Shown in pieces: positions 15,720 to 24,221 of a stretch of DNA of 29,640 bases (position 1 is its first letter; each line of letters opens with the position of its first letter). This DNA is from SYFY01 sp043719475 (GTDB lineage: Bacteria; Pseudomonadota; Gammaproteobacteria; Pseudomonadales; Azotimanducaceae): NCBI GenBank assembly GCA_043719475.1, contig JAYSTS010000400.1, positions 1 to 29,640 of the forward strand, given 5' to 3'. A program made the position numbers and the translations under genes. Below the pieces are notes generated by a model. It saw only the letters and a program-made list of their open reading frames with translations, searched no databases and was not told the DNA's origin.

Positions 15720-15755
15720 CGTCAGATCCTGATGTCAGCGGACCCGTAGTCCGCG

Positions 15756-16151
15756 CTAATCTTCGGTGGTGTCGCTATCAGAATCAGCTGCAAGCGTTCG
15801 GCCAACGAGCTCAATGAATGCCATTGGCGCAGCATCACCTGCGCGGAAGCCGCACTTGAGAATACGTGTATAGCCGCCGGGACGTGCGTCGTAGCGTGGA
15901 CCCAGCTCCGTAAACAGCTTGCCGACCGCTTCTTTTGAACGAGTACGCGCAAAAGCGAGACGTCGGTTTGAAACTGAGTCTTCCTTGGCAAGCGTTATCA
16001 AGGGCTCGATGAATCGACGCAGCTCTTTGGCCTTAGGCAGCGTGGTGCGGATGACTTCATGCTCGACCAGAGACGCTACCATGTTCTTGTACATGGCGTG
16101 TCGGTGTGAGGCATTACGACCGAGTTGACGGCCGCTTAACTTGTGACGCAT
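15756..16151 (-). CDS. rplQ: 50S ribosomal protein L17
   Basis: L17 is a large-subunit protein near the exit-tunnel region. The 131-residue protein opens with MRHKLSGRQLGRNASHRHAMYKNM and contains the standard LPKAKELRRFIEPLITLAK segment, followed by GGYTRILKCGFRAGDAAPMAFIELVGR. An acidic tail (DSDSDTTED) follows the core. It is the last gene of the alpha block, 58 nt after rpoA, and ends 36 nt before the bidirectional terminator. Confidence 0.98.
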   Translation of the reverse strand: MRHKLSGRQLGRNASHRHAMYKNMVASLVEHEVIRTTLPKAKELRRFIEPLITLAKEDSVSNRRLAFARTRSKEAVGKLFTELGPRYDARPGGYTRILKCGFRAGDAAPMAFIELVGRTLAADSDSDTTED

Positions 16152-16209
16152 TAGTTTTCTCTCTCTACCTATAATCAGCGTTGGCTTTTATTCAGCCCTG
16201 GCGTTTGCC

Positions 16210-17202
16210 TCAGGCAACGCGATGATCGCCACGCAGACCACTCGGTGGCCAGTTTTCCAGACGCATCCCTAAGGACAAGCCGCGAGATGCAAGCACATCC
16301 TTGATCTCAGTGAGTGACTTCTTGCCAAGGTTCGGTGTCTTCAGCAACTCCACTTCGGTTCGCTGAATCAGATCACCAATGTAATAGATGTTCTCTGCTT
16401 TCAGGCAATTTGCCGAGCGCACTGTCAACTCAAGGTCATCCACCGGGCGAGTCAGAATCGGATCGACTTCATCGATCTTCTCTTCAATCATCGGCTCGCC
16501 TTCACTTTCCAGATCGACGAACACGGCCAGCTGCTGCTGCAGAATAGTAGCCGCGCGGCGAATCGCTTCTTCTGGATCGATCGTGCCGTTTGTTTCGATC
16601 TCGAGGACCAACTTGTCGAGGTCCGTGCGCTGCTCTACGCGTGCAGCCTCTACGCTGTATGACACCCGGCGCATTGGACTGTAGCTGGCATCCAGACGAA
16701 GCACGCCAATCGGTCGTGACTCCTCTTCGGTGACGGAGTTGTCGACAGGCACGTAGCCACGACCTCGGGTCACACGGGCTTCCAGACGAATCGAGCCGCG
16801 ATCGTTCAGCGTGCAGATAACGTGATCCGGATTGGAGATCTCGACATCTTCGGTCAGCTGAAAATCGCCAGCAGTGACTTCGCCACTGCCAGTCTTGTTG
16901 ATCGTGATGACTGCCTCATCCTGATTGTGCAGGATCACCGCAACGTTTTTCAGGTTCAGCAGGATGTCGATGACATCTTCCTGCACACCGTCGATCGTGC
17001 TGTATTCGTGCAGTACACCGTCGATCTGCACTTCCGTGACGGCGCAACCCGGCATGGATGACAGCAGGATGCGGCGAAGTGTATTACCGAGCGTATGACC
17101 AAATCCGCGTTCCAGCGGTTCCAGAGAGACGCGAGCGCGCGTCGGGCTGGAAGCCTGAACATCAATAATTCGCGGCGTCAGAAATTCATTTACAGATGAC
17201 AT
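16210..17202 (-). CDS. rpoA: DNA-directed RNA polymerase subunit alpha
   Basis: RpoA dimerises to nucleate RNA polymerase assembly and contacts UP elements and activators. The 330-residue protein has the N-terminal dimerisation domain (LERGFGHTLGNTLRRILLSSMPGCAVTEVQIDGVLHEY). A linker leads to the C-terminal domain VRSANCLKAENIYYIGDLIQRTEVELLKTPNLGKKSLTEIKDVLASRGL. This retains the DNA-contacting Arg and Asn of the RSANCLKAE helix. The last residues (SGLRGDHRVA) differ from the usual short end. It lies 22 nt after rpsD. Confidence 0.99.
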   Translation of the reverse strand: MSSVNEFLTPRIIDVQASSPTRARVSLEPLERGFGHTLGNTLRRILLSSMPGCAVTEVQIDGVLHEYSTIDGVQEDVIDILLNLKNVAVILHNQDEAVITINKTGSGEVTAGDFQLTEDVEISNPDHVICTLNDRGSIRLEARVTRGRGYVPVDNSVTEEESRPIGVLRLDASYSPMRRVSYSVEAARVEQRTDLDKLVLEIETNGTIDPEEAIRRAATILQQQLAVFVDLESEGEPMIEEKIDEVDPILTRPVDDLELTVRSANCLKAENIYYIGDLIQRTEVELLKTPNLGKKSLTEIKDVLASRGLSLGMRLENWPPSGLRGDHRVA

Positions 17203-17224
17203 GCAGTCGTCTCCTATGAGCCAA

Positions 17225-17845
17225 TTACTTGGAGTAAAGCTCCACGATCAAGCTTTCGTTGATTTCAGAGGGCAACTCTTCCCTGTCCGGAAGGCGTTTG
17301 AAGACCCCTTCCATGGCAGCAGAATTCACGTCCAGCCATTCAATAGAAGGCCTCTGAGCCGACAATTGCATTGCGCCTTGAATGCGCAATTGCTGCTTGG
17401 CATGCGTTGCTACAGCCACGGTGTCACCGTCCTGTACCTGGTAAGACGCAATGTTTACCGACACGCCATTCACAACGATTGAACGATGTGAAACCAGCTG
17501 TCGTGATTCGGCGCGTGTTGAGCCGAAACCCATTCGATAGACCACGTTGTCCAGTCGACGTTCCAGCAGCATCAACAGATTGGCGCCGGTATTTCCCTTC
17601 TGGCGTTCTGCCTTCTGGTAATAATTGCGGAACTGACGCTCCAGCAATCCATAAATACGGCGAACTTTCTGCTTTTCTCGCAGCTGCACCGCGTAGCCGG
17701 ACAAACGACCACGTCGAGCACCGTGCTGACCGGGAACCGCTTCGATCTTGCACTTGGAATCAATCGGTCGGACACCACTCTTCAGAAAGAGGTCAGTGCC
17801 TTCGCGACGTGCAAGCTTGAGTTTCGGACCAAGGTAACGAGCCAT
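17225..17845 (-). CDS. rpsD: 30S ribosomal protein S4
   Basis: S4 is a primary 16S rRNA-binding protein that nucleates 30S assembly and, in E. coli, represses alpha-operon translation. The 206-residue protein begins MARYLGPKLKLARREGTDLFLKSG and contains VPGQHGARRGRLSGYAVQLREKQKVRRIYG. It has the S4 RNA-binding domain (LLERRLDNVVYRMGFGSTRAESRQLVSHRSIVVNG). It lies 16 nt after rpsK. The usual regulatory leader before rpsM appears to be missing. Confidence 0.98.
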   Translation of the reverse strand: MARYLGPKLKLARREGTDLFLKSGVRPIDSKCKIEAVPGQHGARRGRLSGYAVQLREKQKVRRIYGLLERQFRNYYQKAERQKGNTGANLLMLLERRLDNVVYRMGFGSTRAESRQLVSHRSIVVNGVSVNIASYQVQDGDTVAVATHAKQQLRIQGAMQLSAQRPSIEWLDVNSAAMEGVFKRLPDREELPSEINESLIVELYSK

Positions 17846-17861
17846 GTTTTACTCCGTACCT

Positions 17862-18236
17862 TTATACACGACGCCGCTTTGGAGCGCGGCAACCGTTGTG
17901 TGGAATGGGGGTGATGTCGGAAATGCTGTTGATTCGCAGTCCGGCTGCATTCAGTGCACGAACGGCAGACTCACGACCAGGGCCTGGTCCCTTGACGCGT
18001 ACGTCAACACTCTTCATGCCATATTCCAGTGCTACCGTGCATGCCTTCTCGGCAGCAACTTGCGCTGCAAATGGCGTGCTCTTGCGCGAGCCCCGAAAGC
18101 CGGAACCGCCGGAAGTTGCCCATGTCAGCGCGTTGCCCTGACGATCGCTGATCGTGACTATCGTGTTGTTGAACGACGCATGTACGTGCGCGATTCCGTC
18201 GGTCACGACGCGTTTGATTTTTTTCTTTTCAGCCAT
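17862..18236 (-). CDS. rpsK: 30S ribosomal protein S11
   Basis: S11 forms part of the 30S platform near the mRNA exit and the Shine-Dalgarno helix. The 124-residue protein contains GIAHVHASFNNTIVTISDRQGNALTWATSGGSGFRGSRKSTPFAAQ and ends in the classic PIPHNGCRAPKRRRV. It is five residues shorter than E. coli S11, the difference being at the N-terminus. It lies 20 nt after rpsM. Confidence 0.98.
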   Translation of the reverse strand: MAEKKKIKRVVTDGIAHVHASFNNTIVTISDRQGNALTWATSGGSGFRGSRKSTPFAAQVAAEKACTVALEYGMKSVDVRVKGPGPGRESAVRALNAAGLRINSISDITPIPHNGCRAPKRRRV

Positions 18237-18256
18237 AGCTCTTCAAATCCGGTTCA

Positions 18257-18613
18257 TTACTTGCGGATGGGACGGGTAGGTCCCTTCCGAGTTCGTGCGT
18301 TCGTTCGTGTTCTCTGACCTCGCACCGGAAGATTGCGGCGATGACGCAACCCGCGGTAGCAACCAAGGTCCATCAATCGCTTGATGTTCATGTTGATGGA
18401 TCGGCGCAGATCGCCTTCTACCGTCAACTTGGTGATTTCAGTACGAAGTGCATCCAGACGTTCTTCGGCCAGGTCGCCAATCTTTTCGTTTGGCGCAATG
18501 CCTGCTGCTTCGCAGATGCGCAGCGCAGTCGTCCGACCGATACCATAGATGTAAGTCAGCGAAATACCGGCATGCTTGTTATCCGGTACGTTGATTCCAG
18601 CAATACGAGCCAT
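18257..18613 (-). CDS. rpsM: 30S ribosomal protein S13
   Basis: S13 sits in the 30S head and makes intersubunit bridges and P-site tRNA contacts. The 118-residue protein has MARIAGINVPDNKHAGISLTYIYGIGRTTA, the helix-hairpin-helix-like middle, and the basic tail RGLRHRRNLPVRGQRTRTNARTRKGPTRPIRK. Its start codon is only 3 nt after the rpmJ stop, so the ribosome-binding site lies inside rpmJ. No room remains for the S4-binding leader known from E. coli. Confidence 0.98.
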   Translation of the reverse strand: MARIAGINVPDNKHAGISLTYIYGIGRTTALRICEAAGIAPNEKIGDLAEERLDALRTEITKLTVEGDLRRSINMNIKRLMDLGCYRGLRHRRNLPVRGQRTRTNARTRKGPTRPIRK

Positions 18614-18616
18614 GTT

Positions 18617-18733
18617 TCAACCTTGCCGTTGTTTGTGTCGCGGTTCAACACTACAAATCACACGAACCGCGCCGTTGCGTCGAACGATCTTGCAGTTTCG
18701 GCAAACTTTTTTCACCGATGCACGAACTTTCAT
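18617..18733 (-). CDS. rpmJ: 50S ribosomal protein L36 (zinc-binding type)
   Basis: This is a 38-residue protein. It reads MKVRASVKKVCRNCKIVRR at the N-terminus and ends PRHKQRQG, matching L36 residue for residue in length. The zinc ligands Cys11, Cys14, Cys27 and His33 are all present, so this is the C+ (zinc-dependent) form. It is placed between secY (37 nt upstream) and rpsM (3 nt downstream), the canonical position. A GGGGAA element precedes the ATG. Confidence 0.97.
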   Translation of the reverse strand: MKVRASVKKVCRNCKIVRRNGAVRVICSVEPRHKQRQG

Positions 18734-18770
18734 GTCTGTTCCCCAATTCCTGGCCGTTAGGCTCCGGTCG

Positions 18771-20096
18771 TCAGCTTCGCTTTCGACCGTAATTCTGTAG
18801 ATTCGACTTTTCCATGAGCTTCGCGTACTGCGAAGACATCAGATGACTTTGGATCTGAGCCATGAAATCCATGGCCACCACCACAACGATCAACAACGCT
18901 GTTCCACCCAGTTGGAAAGTGATGTTGAACGCAACCACCATGAACTCGGGTAACAGACAGACCATCGTGACGTAGAGGGCGCCAAAGCAGGTCAGTCGTG
19001 TAATGACATCATCGATATAACGCGCTGTCTGTTGGCCTGGTCGAATACCCGGGACATAAGCACCCTGCCGCTGCAGATTACCGGCGATATCCTTGGGATC
19101 CATCATGATCGCGGTATAGAAGAAACTGAAAAAGATGATGCCGGCGGCGAACAGCAGGATATAGAGTGGCTGCCCCGGCGACAAGACAAGCGCAACTTCC
19201 TGAAGCCATGCCATGCCGGGACTTGCACCAAACCACTGAGCCATCGACGCCGGTGCAAGCAGTAGACTCGATGCAAAGATCGCTGGAATGACACCCGCCA
19301 TGTTGACCTTGAATGGTAAATGGCTCGACTGGCTCTGATAAACGCGTCGACCTTGCTGACGGCGAGCATAGTTCACAGTGATTCGACGCTGGCCGCGCTC
19401 TATAAACACTACCAGCGCGACGATGATGACGGCCAACACAGCGATGGCCAGCAGCGCGATAATGTTGATATCCCCTTGTCGGGCAGCTTCAAAGGAGCGG
19501 CCAATCGCTGCCGGGAAGCCTGATACGATTCCGGAAAAAATCAGCAGGCTAATACCGTTACCGACGCCTCGTTCGGTGATCTGCTCCCCCAGCCACATCA
19601 TGAACATTGCGCCGGTGACAAGCGTAATGATCGACACCGCATAGAAGGTAATGCCGAGATTGAAAGCAAGACCTTGTGCGGCCAGCGTACTGGTCATGGA
19701 TATACCCTGAACAATCGCCAGCCCCAACGTGCCCCATCGGGTGTACTGCGTGATCTTGCGGCGACCCGCTTCGCCTTCCTTGCGCAATTGCTGCAAAGGA
19801 GGATGCATCATCGAGAGGAGGTTCATGATGATGCTGGACGTAATGTACGGCATCACGCCCAGTGCAAGAATACTCATACGCTCCCAAGCTCCGCCTGAGA
19901 ACATATTAAAGAGTTCGAGTATTCCACCCTGATTTTGGGAAAACAGCTGCGCCAGTTTTTCAGGATTAATACCCGGGACTGGGATGTGCGTACCTATCCG
20001 ATAGACGAGCAATGCAATCAGGACAAACAGCAGGCGGCTGCGCAGCTCGGAGAGCCCCGCTTGCATGCCAGCCAATTGTCCTGCGTTAGTAGCCAT
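18771..20096 (-). CDS. secY: Protein translocase subunit SecY
   Basis: SecY is the channel subunit of the Sec translocon in the inner membrane. From the ATG at 20096 the protein is 441 residues with ten membrane segments. Family sequences include LRSRLLFVLIALLVYRIGTHIPVPGI, ALGVMPYITSSIIMNLL, GNGISLLIFSGI, and the cytosolic loop sequences RRITVNYARRQ and the FNPKD-like MDPKDIAGNLQRQGAYVPGIRPG. The frame stays open further upstream into the rplO 3' region, but the family N-terminus fits the MATNAGQLAG start. The gene lies 28 nt after rplO. Confidence 0.98.
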   Translation of the reverse strand: MATNAGQLAGMQAGLSELRSRLLFVLIALLVYRIGTHIPVPGINPEKLAQLFSQNQGGILELFNMFSGGAWERMSILALGVMPYITSSIIMNLLSMMHPPLQQLRKEGEAGRRKITQYTRWGTLGLAIVQGISMTSTLAAQGLAFNLGITFYAVSIITLVTGAMFMMWLGEQITERGVGNGISLLIFSGIVSGFPAAIGRSFEAARQGDINIIALLAIAVLAVIIVALVVFIERGQRRITVNYARRQQGRRVYQSQSSHLPFKVNMAGVIPAIFASSLLLAPASMAQWFGASPGMAWLQEVALVLSPGQPLYILLFAAGIIFFSFFYTAIMMDPKDIAGNLQRQGAYVPGIRPGQQTARYIDDVITRLTCFGALYVTMVCLLPEFMVVAFNITFQLGGTALLIVVVVAMDFMAQIQSHLMSSQYAKLMEKSNLQNYGRKRS

Positions 20097-20124
20097 TGAT
20101 CCCGAGTTTCCCGTTAGACCTTCA

Positions 20125-20580
20125 TCAAGCCGCGACTGCTTCAGCAGTTGCTTCGACCGTTCCACCCGCAGCTTCGATCGCGGCGCGAGCACCCTTGGTG
20201 ACGACTACGCCTTGAATTTTTACCGCACGAGCGATGGCGCCTGACAACATGATACGAACACGCTTCATGTCTTTTCGAACGACGTTGGCCGCTTTTAATG
20301 TCTCGAGGGAGATGACATCCCCTTCAACCTTGGCAAGTTCGCCCAAACGAACCTCGGCAGTTTCAAGCGCCAGCGCGGTGCGAAAACCGAACTTCGGCAA
20401 TCGCTTCTGAAGGGGCAACTGGCCGCCTTCAAATCCAGGTCGAACGCCGCCGCTCTTGCGTGAGCCCTGTCCCTTGGTACCGCGGGTTGCGGTTTTACCC
20501 CAACCCGATGAAGAGCCTCGGCCAACTCGGCGCTTCGGTTTCTTGCTGCCTGCTGCGGGATGTAAATCGTTGAGGCGCAC
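20125..20580 (-). CDS. rplO: 50S ribosomal protein L15
   Basis: L15 is a late-assembly large-subunit protein. The GTG at 20580, with GGAG 8 nt upstream, gives a 151-residue protein that begins MRLNDLHPAAGSKKPKRRVGRG and continues through GFEGGQLPLQKRLPKFGF to VVVTKGARAAIEAAGG, as in E. coli. The Ala/Glu tail (TVEATAEAVAA) is slightly longer. An extended frame beginning upstream would overlap all of rpmD and is not real. It lies 2 nt after rpmD. Confidence 0.97.
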   Translation of the reverse strand: MRLNDLHPAAGSKKPKRRVGRGSSSGWGKTATRGTKGQGSRKSGGVRPGFEGGQLPLQKRLPKFGFRTALALETAEVRLGELAKVEGDVISLETLKAANVVRKDMKRVRIMLSGAIARAVKIQGVVVTKGARAAIEAAGGTVEATAEAVAA

Positions 20581-20582
20581 GC

Positions 20583-20777
20583 TTATTCTCCTTCGACCTT
20601 TACGAGGTAATGCACTCGCGCAATCATGCCGCGTACCGCTGCGGTATCTTCGACTTCGACGGTATGTCCGATTCGGCGCAATCCCAATCCGGCCACACAA
20701 GCCTTATGTGCCTTCAGCCGACCGATGCTGCTTTTGATCTGAGTCACTCTTACTTTGCCCGTTACTGGACTATTCAT
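20583..20777 (-). CDS. rpmD: 50S ribosomal protein L30
   Basis: This is a 64-residue protein with the L30 core VRVTQIKSSIGRLKAHKACVAGLGLRRIGHTVEVEDTAAVRGMIARVHYLVKV. It occupies the usual slot between rpsE and rplO. The ATG at 20777 gives a length slightly above the E. coli 59 residues. The 50-nt gap to rpsE is one of the wider ones in the cluster. Confidence 0.97.
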   Translation of the reverse strand: MNSPVTGKVRVTQIKSSIGRLKAHKACVAGLGLRRIGHTVEVEDTAAVRGMIARVHYLVKVEGE

Positions 20778-20827
20778 CGCCTCTACTCCGCCTCAACCCG
20801 CTCACTTCGATTCGGTGCCCAACGCTG

Positions 20828-21331
20828 TTACGCGCGAATTTCCTCGACACTCAGCCCACGCTTCGCGGCGATCGAGTCGGGTGACTGCATGTTCCGTAAA
20901 GCCTTGAACGTTGCTCGCACGACGTTCACCGGGTTCGTCGAGCCATAACTCTTGGCCAGCACGTTGTGAATTCCGGCGGCCTCGAACAGCGCCCGCATCG
21001 TGCCTCCGGCAATCACGCCAGTACCTTCGGATGCAGGCTGCATGAAGACCTTGGACGCACCATGTCGCGCAGTCAGCGGATACCAGATCGTTGATCCGTT
21101 CAGATCCACATGAACCATATTTCGACGAGCAGCCTCCATCGCTTTCTGGATCGCCACCGGCACTTCACGCGCTTTACCGCGCCCAAATCCGATCTTGCCG
21201 TTGCCATCACCCACGACCGTCAGCGCCGTAAAGGCGAAAATACGACCGCCTTGCACAACCTTCGCAACTCGATTGACCTGGACGAGTTTCTCGACCAGGC
21301 CTTCTTCTTTTATTTCGTCTGCATATGCCAT
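20828..21331 (-). CDS. rpsE: 30S ribosomal protein S5
   Basis: S5 supports decoding fidelity and mRNA helicase activity at the 30S entry. The 167-residue protein shows the N-terminal domain loop NRVAKVVQGGRIFAFTALTVVGDGNGKIGFGRGKAREVP and the C-terminal segment GTGVIAGGTMRALFEAAGIHNVLAKSYGSTNPVNVVRATF. Its ATG follows the rplR stop with no intervening base. Confidence 0.98.
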   Translation of the reverse strand: MAYADEIKEEGLVEKLVQVNRVAKVVQGGRIFAFTALTVVGDGNGKIGFGRGKAREVPVAIQKAMEAARRNMVHVDLNGSTIWYPLTARHGASKVFMQPASEGTGVIAGGTMRALFEAAGIHNVLAKSYGSTNPVNVVRATFKALRNMQSPDSIAAKRGLSVEEIRA

Positions 21332-21682
21332 TTAAAACTCCAGTCCCGCTTCACGGGCGGCATCGGCCAAGGCCTTGATCCGACCATGGAATTTGAATCC
21401 CGAACGATCGAATGCCACCTTGGTGATCCCCTGCTCCCGACCGCGGGCAGCGACCAAGGCGCCAACCTTGCCCGCAGCACCAGCATTACCGGTCGCTTCA
21501 CCGTCAAAGGCCTTTTCCAGTGTCGATGCCTGCGCAAGCACGCGATCGCCGGCAGGTGCCAGCAACTGCGCATAGATATGCCGGGGCGTCCGATAGACAG
21601 CCAGGCGAATCGCGCCAAGTTCGCGCATCTTCGCGCGTCCACGCCGTGCTCGGCGCAATCTCGCTGCTTTCTTTTCCTGCAT
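21332..21682 (-). CDS. rplR: 50S ribosomal protein L18
   Basis: L18 binds 5S rRNA and helps dock it on the large subunit. The 116-residue protein has the basic N-terminus QEKKAARLRRARRGRAKMRELGAIRLAVYRTPRHIYAQLLAP and ends with VAFDRSGFKFHGRIKALADAAREAGLEF, the family's characteristic end. It is 2 nt after rplF and abuts rpsE exactly. Confidence 0.98.
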   Translation of the reverse strand: MQEKKAARLRRARRGRAKMRELGAIRLAVYRTPRHIYAQLLAPAGDRVLAQASTLEKAFDGEATGNAGAAGKVGALVAARGREQGITKVAFDRSGFKFHGRIKALADAAREAGLEF

Positions 21683-21684
21683 GA

Positions 21685-22218
21685 TTATTTCTTCTTGGCC
21701 TCTTTTCTACGCACTCGCTCGCCCTGGTATCGAACGCCTTTGCCCTTGTAGGGCTCTGGAGGGCGAATTCCTCGAATTTCTGCTGCGACCTGCCCAACTC
21801 TTTGACGATCAGCGCCGCTGATAATTACTTCAGTTTGCGACGGCGTCTGCACCGTGATGCCCGTGGGTAGCTGATAGGCGACTGGATGGGAGAAACCCAA
21901 CTGCAGATTCACAATGCTGCCCTGTGCCTGAGCGCGATATCCGACACCCTGGAGCTCCAGACGCTTCTGAAATCCGGTTGTCACGCCAGTCACCATATTG
22001 CTGACGACAGCACGTGTCGTACCGGCAATTGCGTCGGCTGATTTATCTTCGCCTCGTGGAGCAAACGTCAGCTCTCCACCTTCTTGTGTAATTTCAACCT
22101 GAGCGTGAATCTGATGCGTCAACGTACCCTTCGCTCCCGTCACCGAAAGATGCTGGCCGTCAATTTTCACTTCTACGCCGTTTGGAACCGAAACCGGCTT
22201 TTTCGCTACGCGCGACAT
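21685..22218 (-). CDS. rplF: 50S ribosomal protein L6
   Basis: L6 lies near the factor-binding centre of the large subunit. From the ATG at 22218 it is 177 residues: MSRVAKKPVSVPNGVEVKIDGQHLSVTGAKGTL, two repeated alpha/beta domains, and the ending IRPPEPYKGKGVRYQGERVRRKEAKKK. The extended upstream frame overlaps rpsH and is not supported. It lies 10 nt after rpsH. Confidence 0.98.
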   Translation of the reverse strand: MSRVAKKPVSVPNGVEVKIDGQHLSVTGAKGTLTHQIHAQVEITQEGGELTFAPRGEDKSADAIAGTTRAVVSNMVTGVTTGFQKRLELQGVGYRAQAQGSIVNLQLGFSHPVAYQLPTGITVQTPSQTEVIISGADRQRVGQVAAEIRGIRPPEPYKGKGVRYQGERVRRKEAKKK

Positions 22219-22228
22219 ATCTACCTCG

Positions 22229-22621
22229 TCAAAAGACCGTGCAAATGACTTCGCCACCCACGCCCTGGGCGCGGGCAACGCGGTCCGTCAGCATTCCCTT
22301 GTCGGTGCTGACGATGGCAATACCCAGCCCGCCGCGAACTTTCGGCAGGTCTGAGCTCTCTTTGTAAATCCGCAGGCCAGGGCGCGATACGCGCTTGACC
22401 TCTTCTATGACCGGCACGCCTTTCACGTACTTGAGCTGTACTGTGAGGACCGGTTTTGTATCAGCGCTTTCCTGATAGCTGGCGACATAACCTTCGCCAA
22501 CCAGCACATCAAGAATTGCCCGCTTCTGTTTGGAAGAGGGCATGCTCACTTCAGCATGTCGTGCAGCCTGCGCATTCCGGATTCGGGTCAGCAGGTCGGC
22601 AACGGGATCTTGCATCGTCAT
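22229..22621 (-). CDS. rpsH: 30S ribosomal protein S8
   Basis: S8 is a primary 16S rRNA binder and, in E. coli, the translational repressor of the spc operon. The 130-residue protein starts MTMQDPVADLLTRIRNAQ, has the SMPSSKQKRAILDVLVGEGY middle, and ends RVSRPGLRIYKESSDLPKVRGGLGIAIVSTDKGMLTDRVARAQGVGGEVICTVF. The ATG at 22621 aligns with E. coli. A second ATG two codons later is possible. Confidence 0.98.
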   Translation of the reverse strand: MTMQDPVADLLTRIRNAQAARHAEVSMPSSKQKRAILDVLVGEGYVASYQESADTKPVLTVQLKYVKGVPVIEEVKRVSRPGLRIYKESSDLPKVRGGLGIAIVSTDKGMLTDRVARAQGVGGEVICTVF

Positions 22622-22637
22622 AAGGATTCTCCTGCGC

Positions 22638-22943
22638 TCACCAGCTGGCCTTGACCAGACCTGGAACGTCGCCGCGCATTGCTGCTTCTCTAAGTTTGTT
22701 TCGGCCCAATCCGAACTTGCGATAGACGCCATGTGGACGACCGGTAATACCGCAGCGTCGTTGTCGTCGAACGGGGCTTGCATCGCGCGGCAGAGCCTGC
22801 AGTTTCAGCTGTGCTTCCCAACGCTGATCTTCCGGCAGATTGCGGTTATTCACAGTCGCCTTCAGACGCGTACGCTTTTTGCTGTACTTGCTTGCCAACC
22901 GAGCGCGCTTGTCTTCGCGCTCCAGCATCGATTTTTTTGCCAT
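22638..22943 (-). CDS. rpsN: 30S ribosomal protein S14 (long, zinc-free type)
   Basis: This is a 101-residue S14 of the long form that lacks the CxxC zinc motifs of short S14 proteins. It begins MAKKSMLEREDKRARLASKYSKKR and ends RCGITGRPHGVYRKFGLGRNKLREAAMRGDVPGLVKASW. It keeps the canonical position between rplE and rpsH, with 16-nt spacers on each side. Confidence 0.98.
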   Translation of the reverse strand: MAKKSMLEREDKRARLASKYSKKRTRLKATVNNRNLPEDQRWEAQLKLQALPRDASPVRRQRRCGITGRPHGVYRKFGLGRNKLREAAMRGDVPGLVKASW

Positions 22944-22959
22944 GCGATATAGCCTTCGC

Positions 22960-23496
22960 TTAAGTTCGGAATGGAAAATTGAACGCTTTCAACAACGCCA
23001 GAGCTTGTGCATCCGTTTGCGCCGTGGTCGTTATCGTGATGTTCATACCGCGGATCTTGTCGATCTTGTCGTAATCAATTTCCGCAAAAATGATCTGTTC
23101 TGTGATCCCCATGTTGTAGTTTCCACGGCCATCGAATCCCTTTGGATTCAAACCTCGGAAGTCACGTGTACGCGGCAGGGCAATACCAATGAGACGATCA
23201 ATGAACTCGTACATACGCTGTGCACGAAGCGTCACCATGCAACCCACCGGCCAGCCTTCACGAATCTTGAATCCGGCTTCGGACTTGCGCGCCTTCGTTA
23301 TGACGACTTTCTGACCGGCGATTGCCGTCAGGTCACCCACTGCAAAATCCAGGATTTTCCGATCACCAACGGCTTCGCCAACGCCCATATTGAGCGCAAC
23401 CTTGGTCAGCCTTGGCACGGCCATGATGTTGTCGATTCCCAGCTCACTCATGAGCTTTGGGCGAATCTCGGTGTTATACCGCTCTGCTAAGTTCAT
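22960..23496 (-). CDS. rplE: 50S ribosomal protein L5
   Basis: L5 binds 5S rRNA and contacts P-site tRNA in the central protuberance. The 178-residue protein contains RLTKVALNMGVGEAVGDRK, the GQKVVITKARKSEAGFKIREGWPVGCMVTLR loop, and FPEIDYDKIDKIRGMNITITTTA-type C-terminal sequence (here FAEIDYDKIDKIRGMNI). It lies 14 nt after rplX. In E. coli S8 binds mRNA at this junction; I did not model the equivalent here. Confidence 0.98.
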   Translation of the reverse strand: MNLAERYNTEIRPKLMSELGIDNIMAVPRLTKVALNMGVGEAVGDRKILDFAVGDLTAIAGQKVVITKARKSEAGFKIREGWPVGCMVTLRAQRMYEFIDRLIGIALPRTRDFRGLNPKGFDGRGNYNMGITEQIIFAEIDYDKIDKIRGMNITITTTAQTDAQALALLKAFNFPFRT

Positions 23497-23510
23497 CGCC
23501 TCGGACCTCG

Positions 23511-23834
23511 TTAATCGATCTTGGCGCGTGATGATTTGAACACGCGCGCTTTCTTGCCATCTTCCAGCGAATAACCGATGCGGTCAGCTTTGCCGGCTGC
23601 TGCATTCCAGATCGCCACATTGGAAGCCTGGATGGGCGCTTCCTGATCAATGATGCCGCCGACACGCCCAAGATTGGGATTCGGCCGCTCATTCTTCTTC
23701 ACCATGTTGATGCCCTGGACCAGCAGACGCCCGTCATCCATAACCCGGATGACCTGACCTCGTTTGCCTTTGTCGCGACCAGCAATCACCACCACTTCAT
23801 CGTTTTTCTTGATCTTCACCTTGATACTCGACAT
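23511..23834 (-). CDS. rplX: 50S ribosomal protein L24
   Basis: L24 is an assembly-initiator protein of the 50S subunit with a KOW motif. Recognisable are KKNDEVVVIAGRDKGKRGQVIRV, LLVQGINMVKKNERPNP and GGIIDQEAPIQASNVAIWNAAAGKADRIGYSLEDGKKARVFKSS. The ATG at 23834 gives 107 residues. A GTG at 23846, overlapping the rplN stop as GTGA and preceded by GGAAG, is a credible alternative that adds four residues. Confidence 0.96.
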   Translation of the reverse strand: MSSIKVKIKKNDEVVVIAGRDKGKRGQVIRVMDDGRLLVQGINMVKKNERPNPNLGRVGGIIDQEAPIQASNVAIWNAAAGKADRIGYSLEDGKKARVFKSSRAKID

Positions 23835-23842
23835 GGCGACGC

Positions 23843-24211
23843 TCACAACACTTCCGGGGCCAGCGAAACGATACGCATGAATTTCTCCGTGCGTAGTTCC
23901 CGCGTGACAGGTCCAAATATGCGCGTACCGACAGGTTGTTGCTGGTTGTTCAACAGCACTGCGGCGTTCTGGTCGAACCGAATCAACGAACCGTCTGGCC
24001 GCCGAACGCCTTTTTTGGTCCGGACAACAACCGCGTTCATGACCTGGCCTTTCTTGACCTTTGCTCGCGGAATCGCGTCCTTCACCGTGACCTTGATGAC
24101 ATCACCGACGCCGGCGTACCGACGGTGCGAGCCGCCGAGTACCTTGATGCACTGGACTCTTCGCGCGCCGCTGTTGTCGGCGATGTCCAGCATGGTTTCG
24201 ACCTGAATCAT
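23843..24211 (-). CDS. rplN: 50S ribosomal protein L14
   Basis: L14 forms an intersubunit bridge and is the docking site for RsfS, which is also encoded here. The protein is 122 residues, the standard length: MIQVETMLDIADNSGARRVQCIKVLGGSHRRYAGVGDVIKVTVKDAIPRAKVKKGQV through to FMRIVSLAPEVL. It sits only 10 nt after rpsQ. The gap that carries the spc promoter in E. coli is therefore absent. Confidence 0.99.
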   Translation of the reverse strand: MIQVETMLDIADNSGARRVQCIKVLGGSHRRYAGVGDVIKVTVKDAIPRAKVKKGQVMNAVVVRTKKGVRRPDGSLIRFDQNAAVLLNNQQQPVGTRIFGPVTRELRTEKFMRIVSLAPEVL

Positions 24212-24221
24212 GTCAGTCCCC

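Noticed and set aside
21110..21751. 213-codon plus-strand open frame across rpsE, rplR and rplF
   Set aside because: It spans three conserved ribosomal genes on the opposite strand, with no independent start signal.
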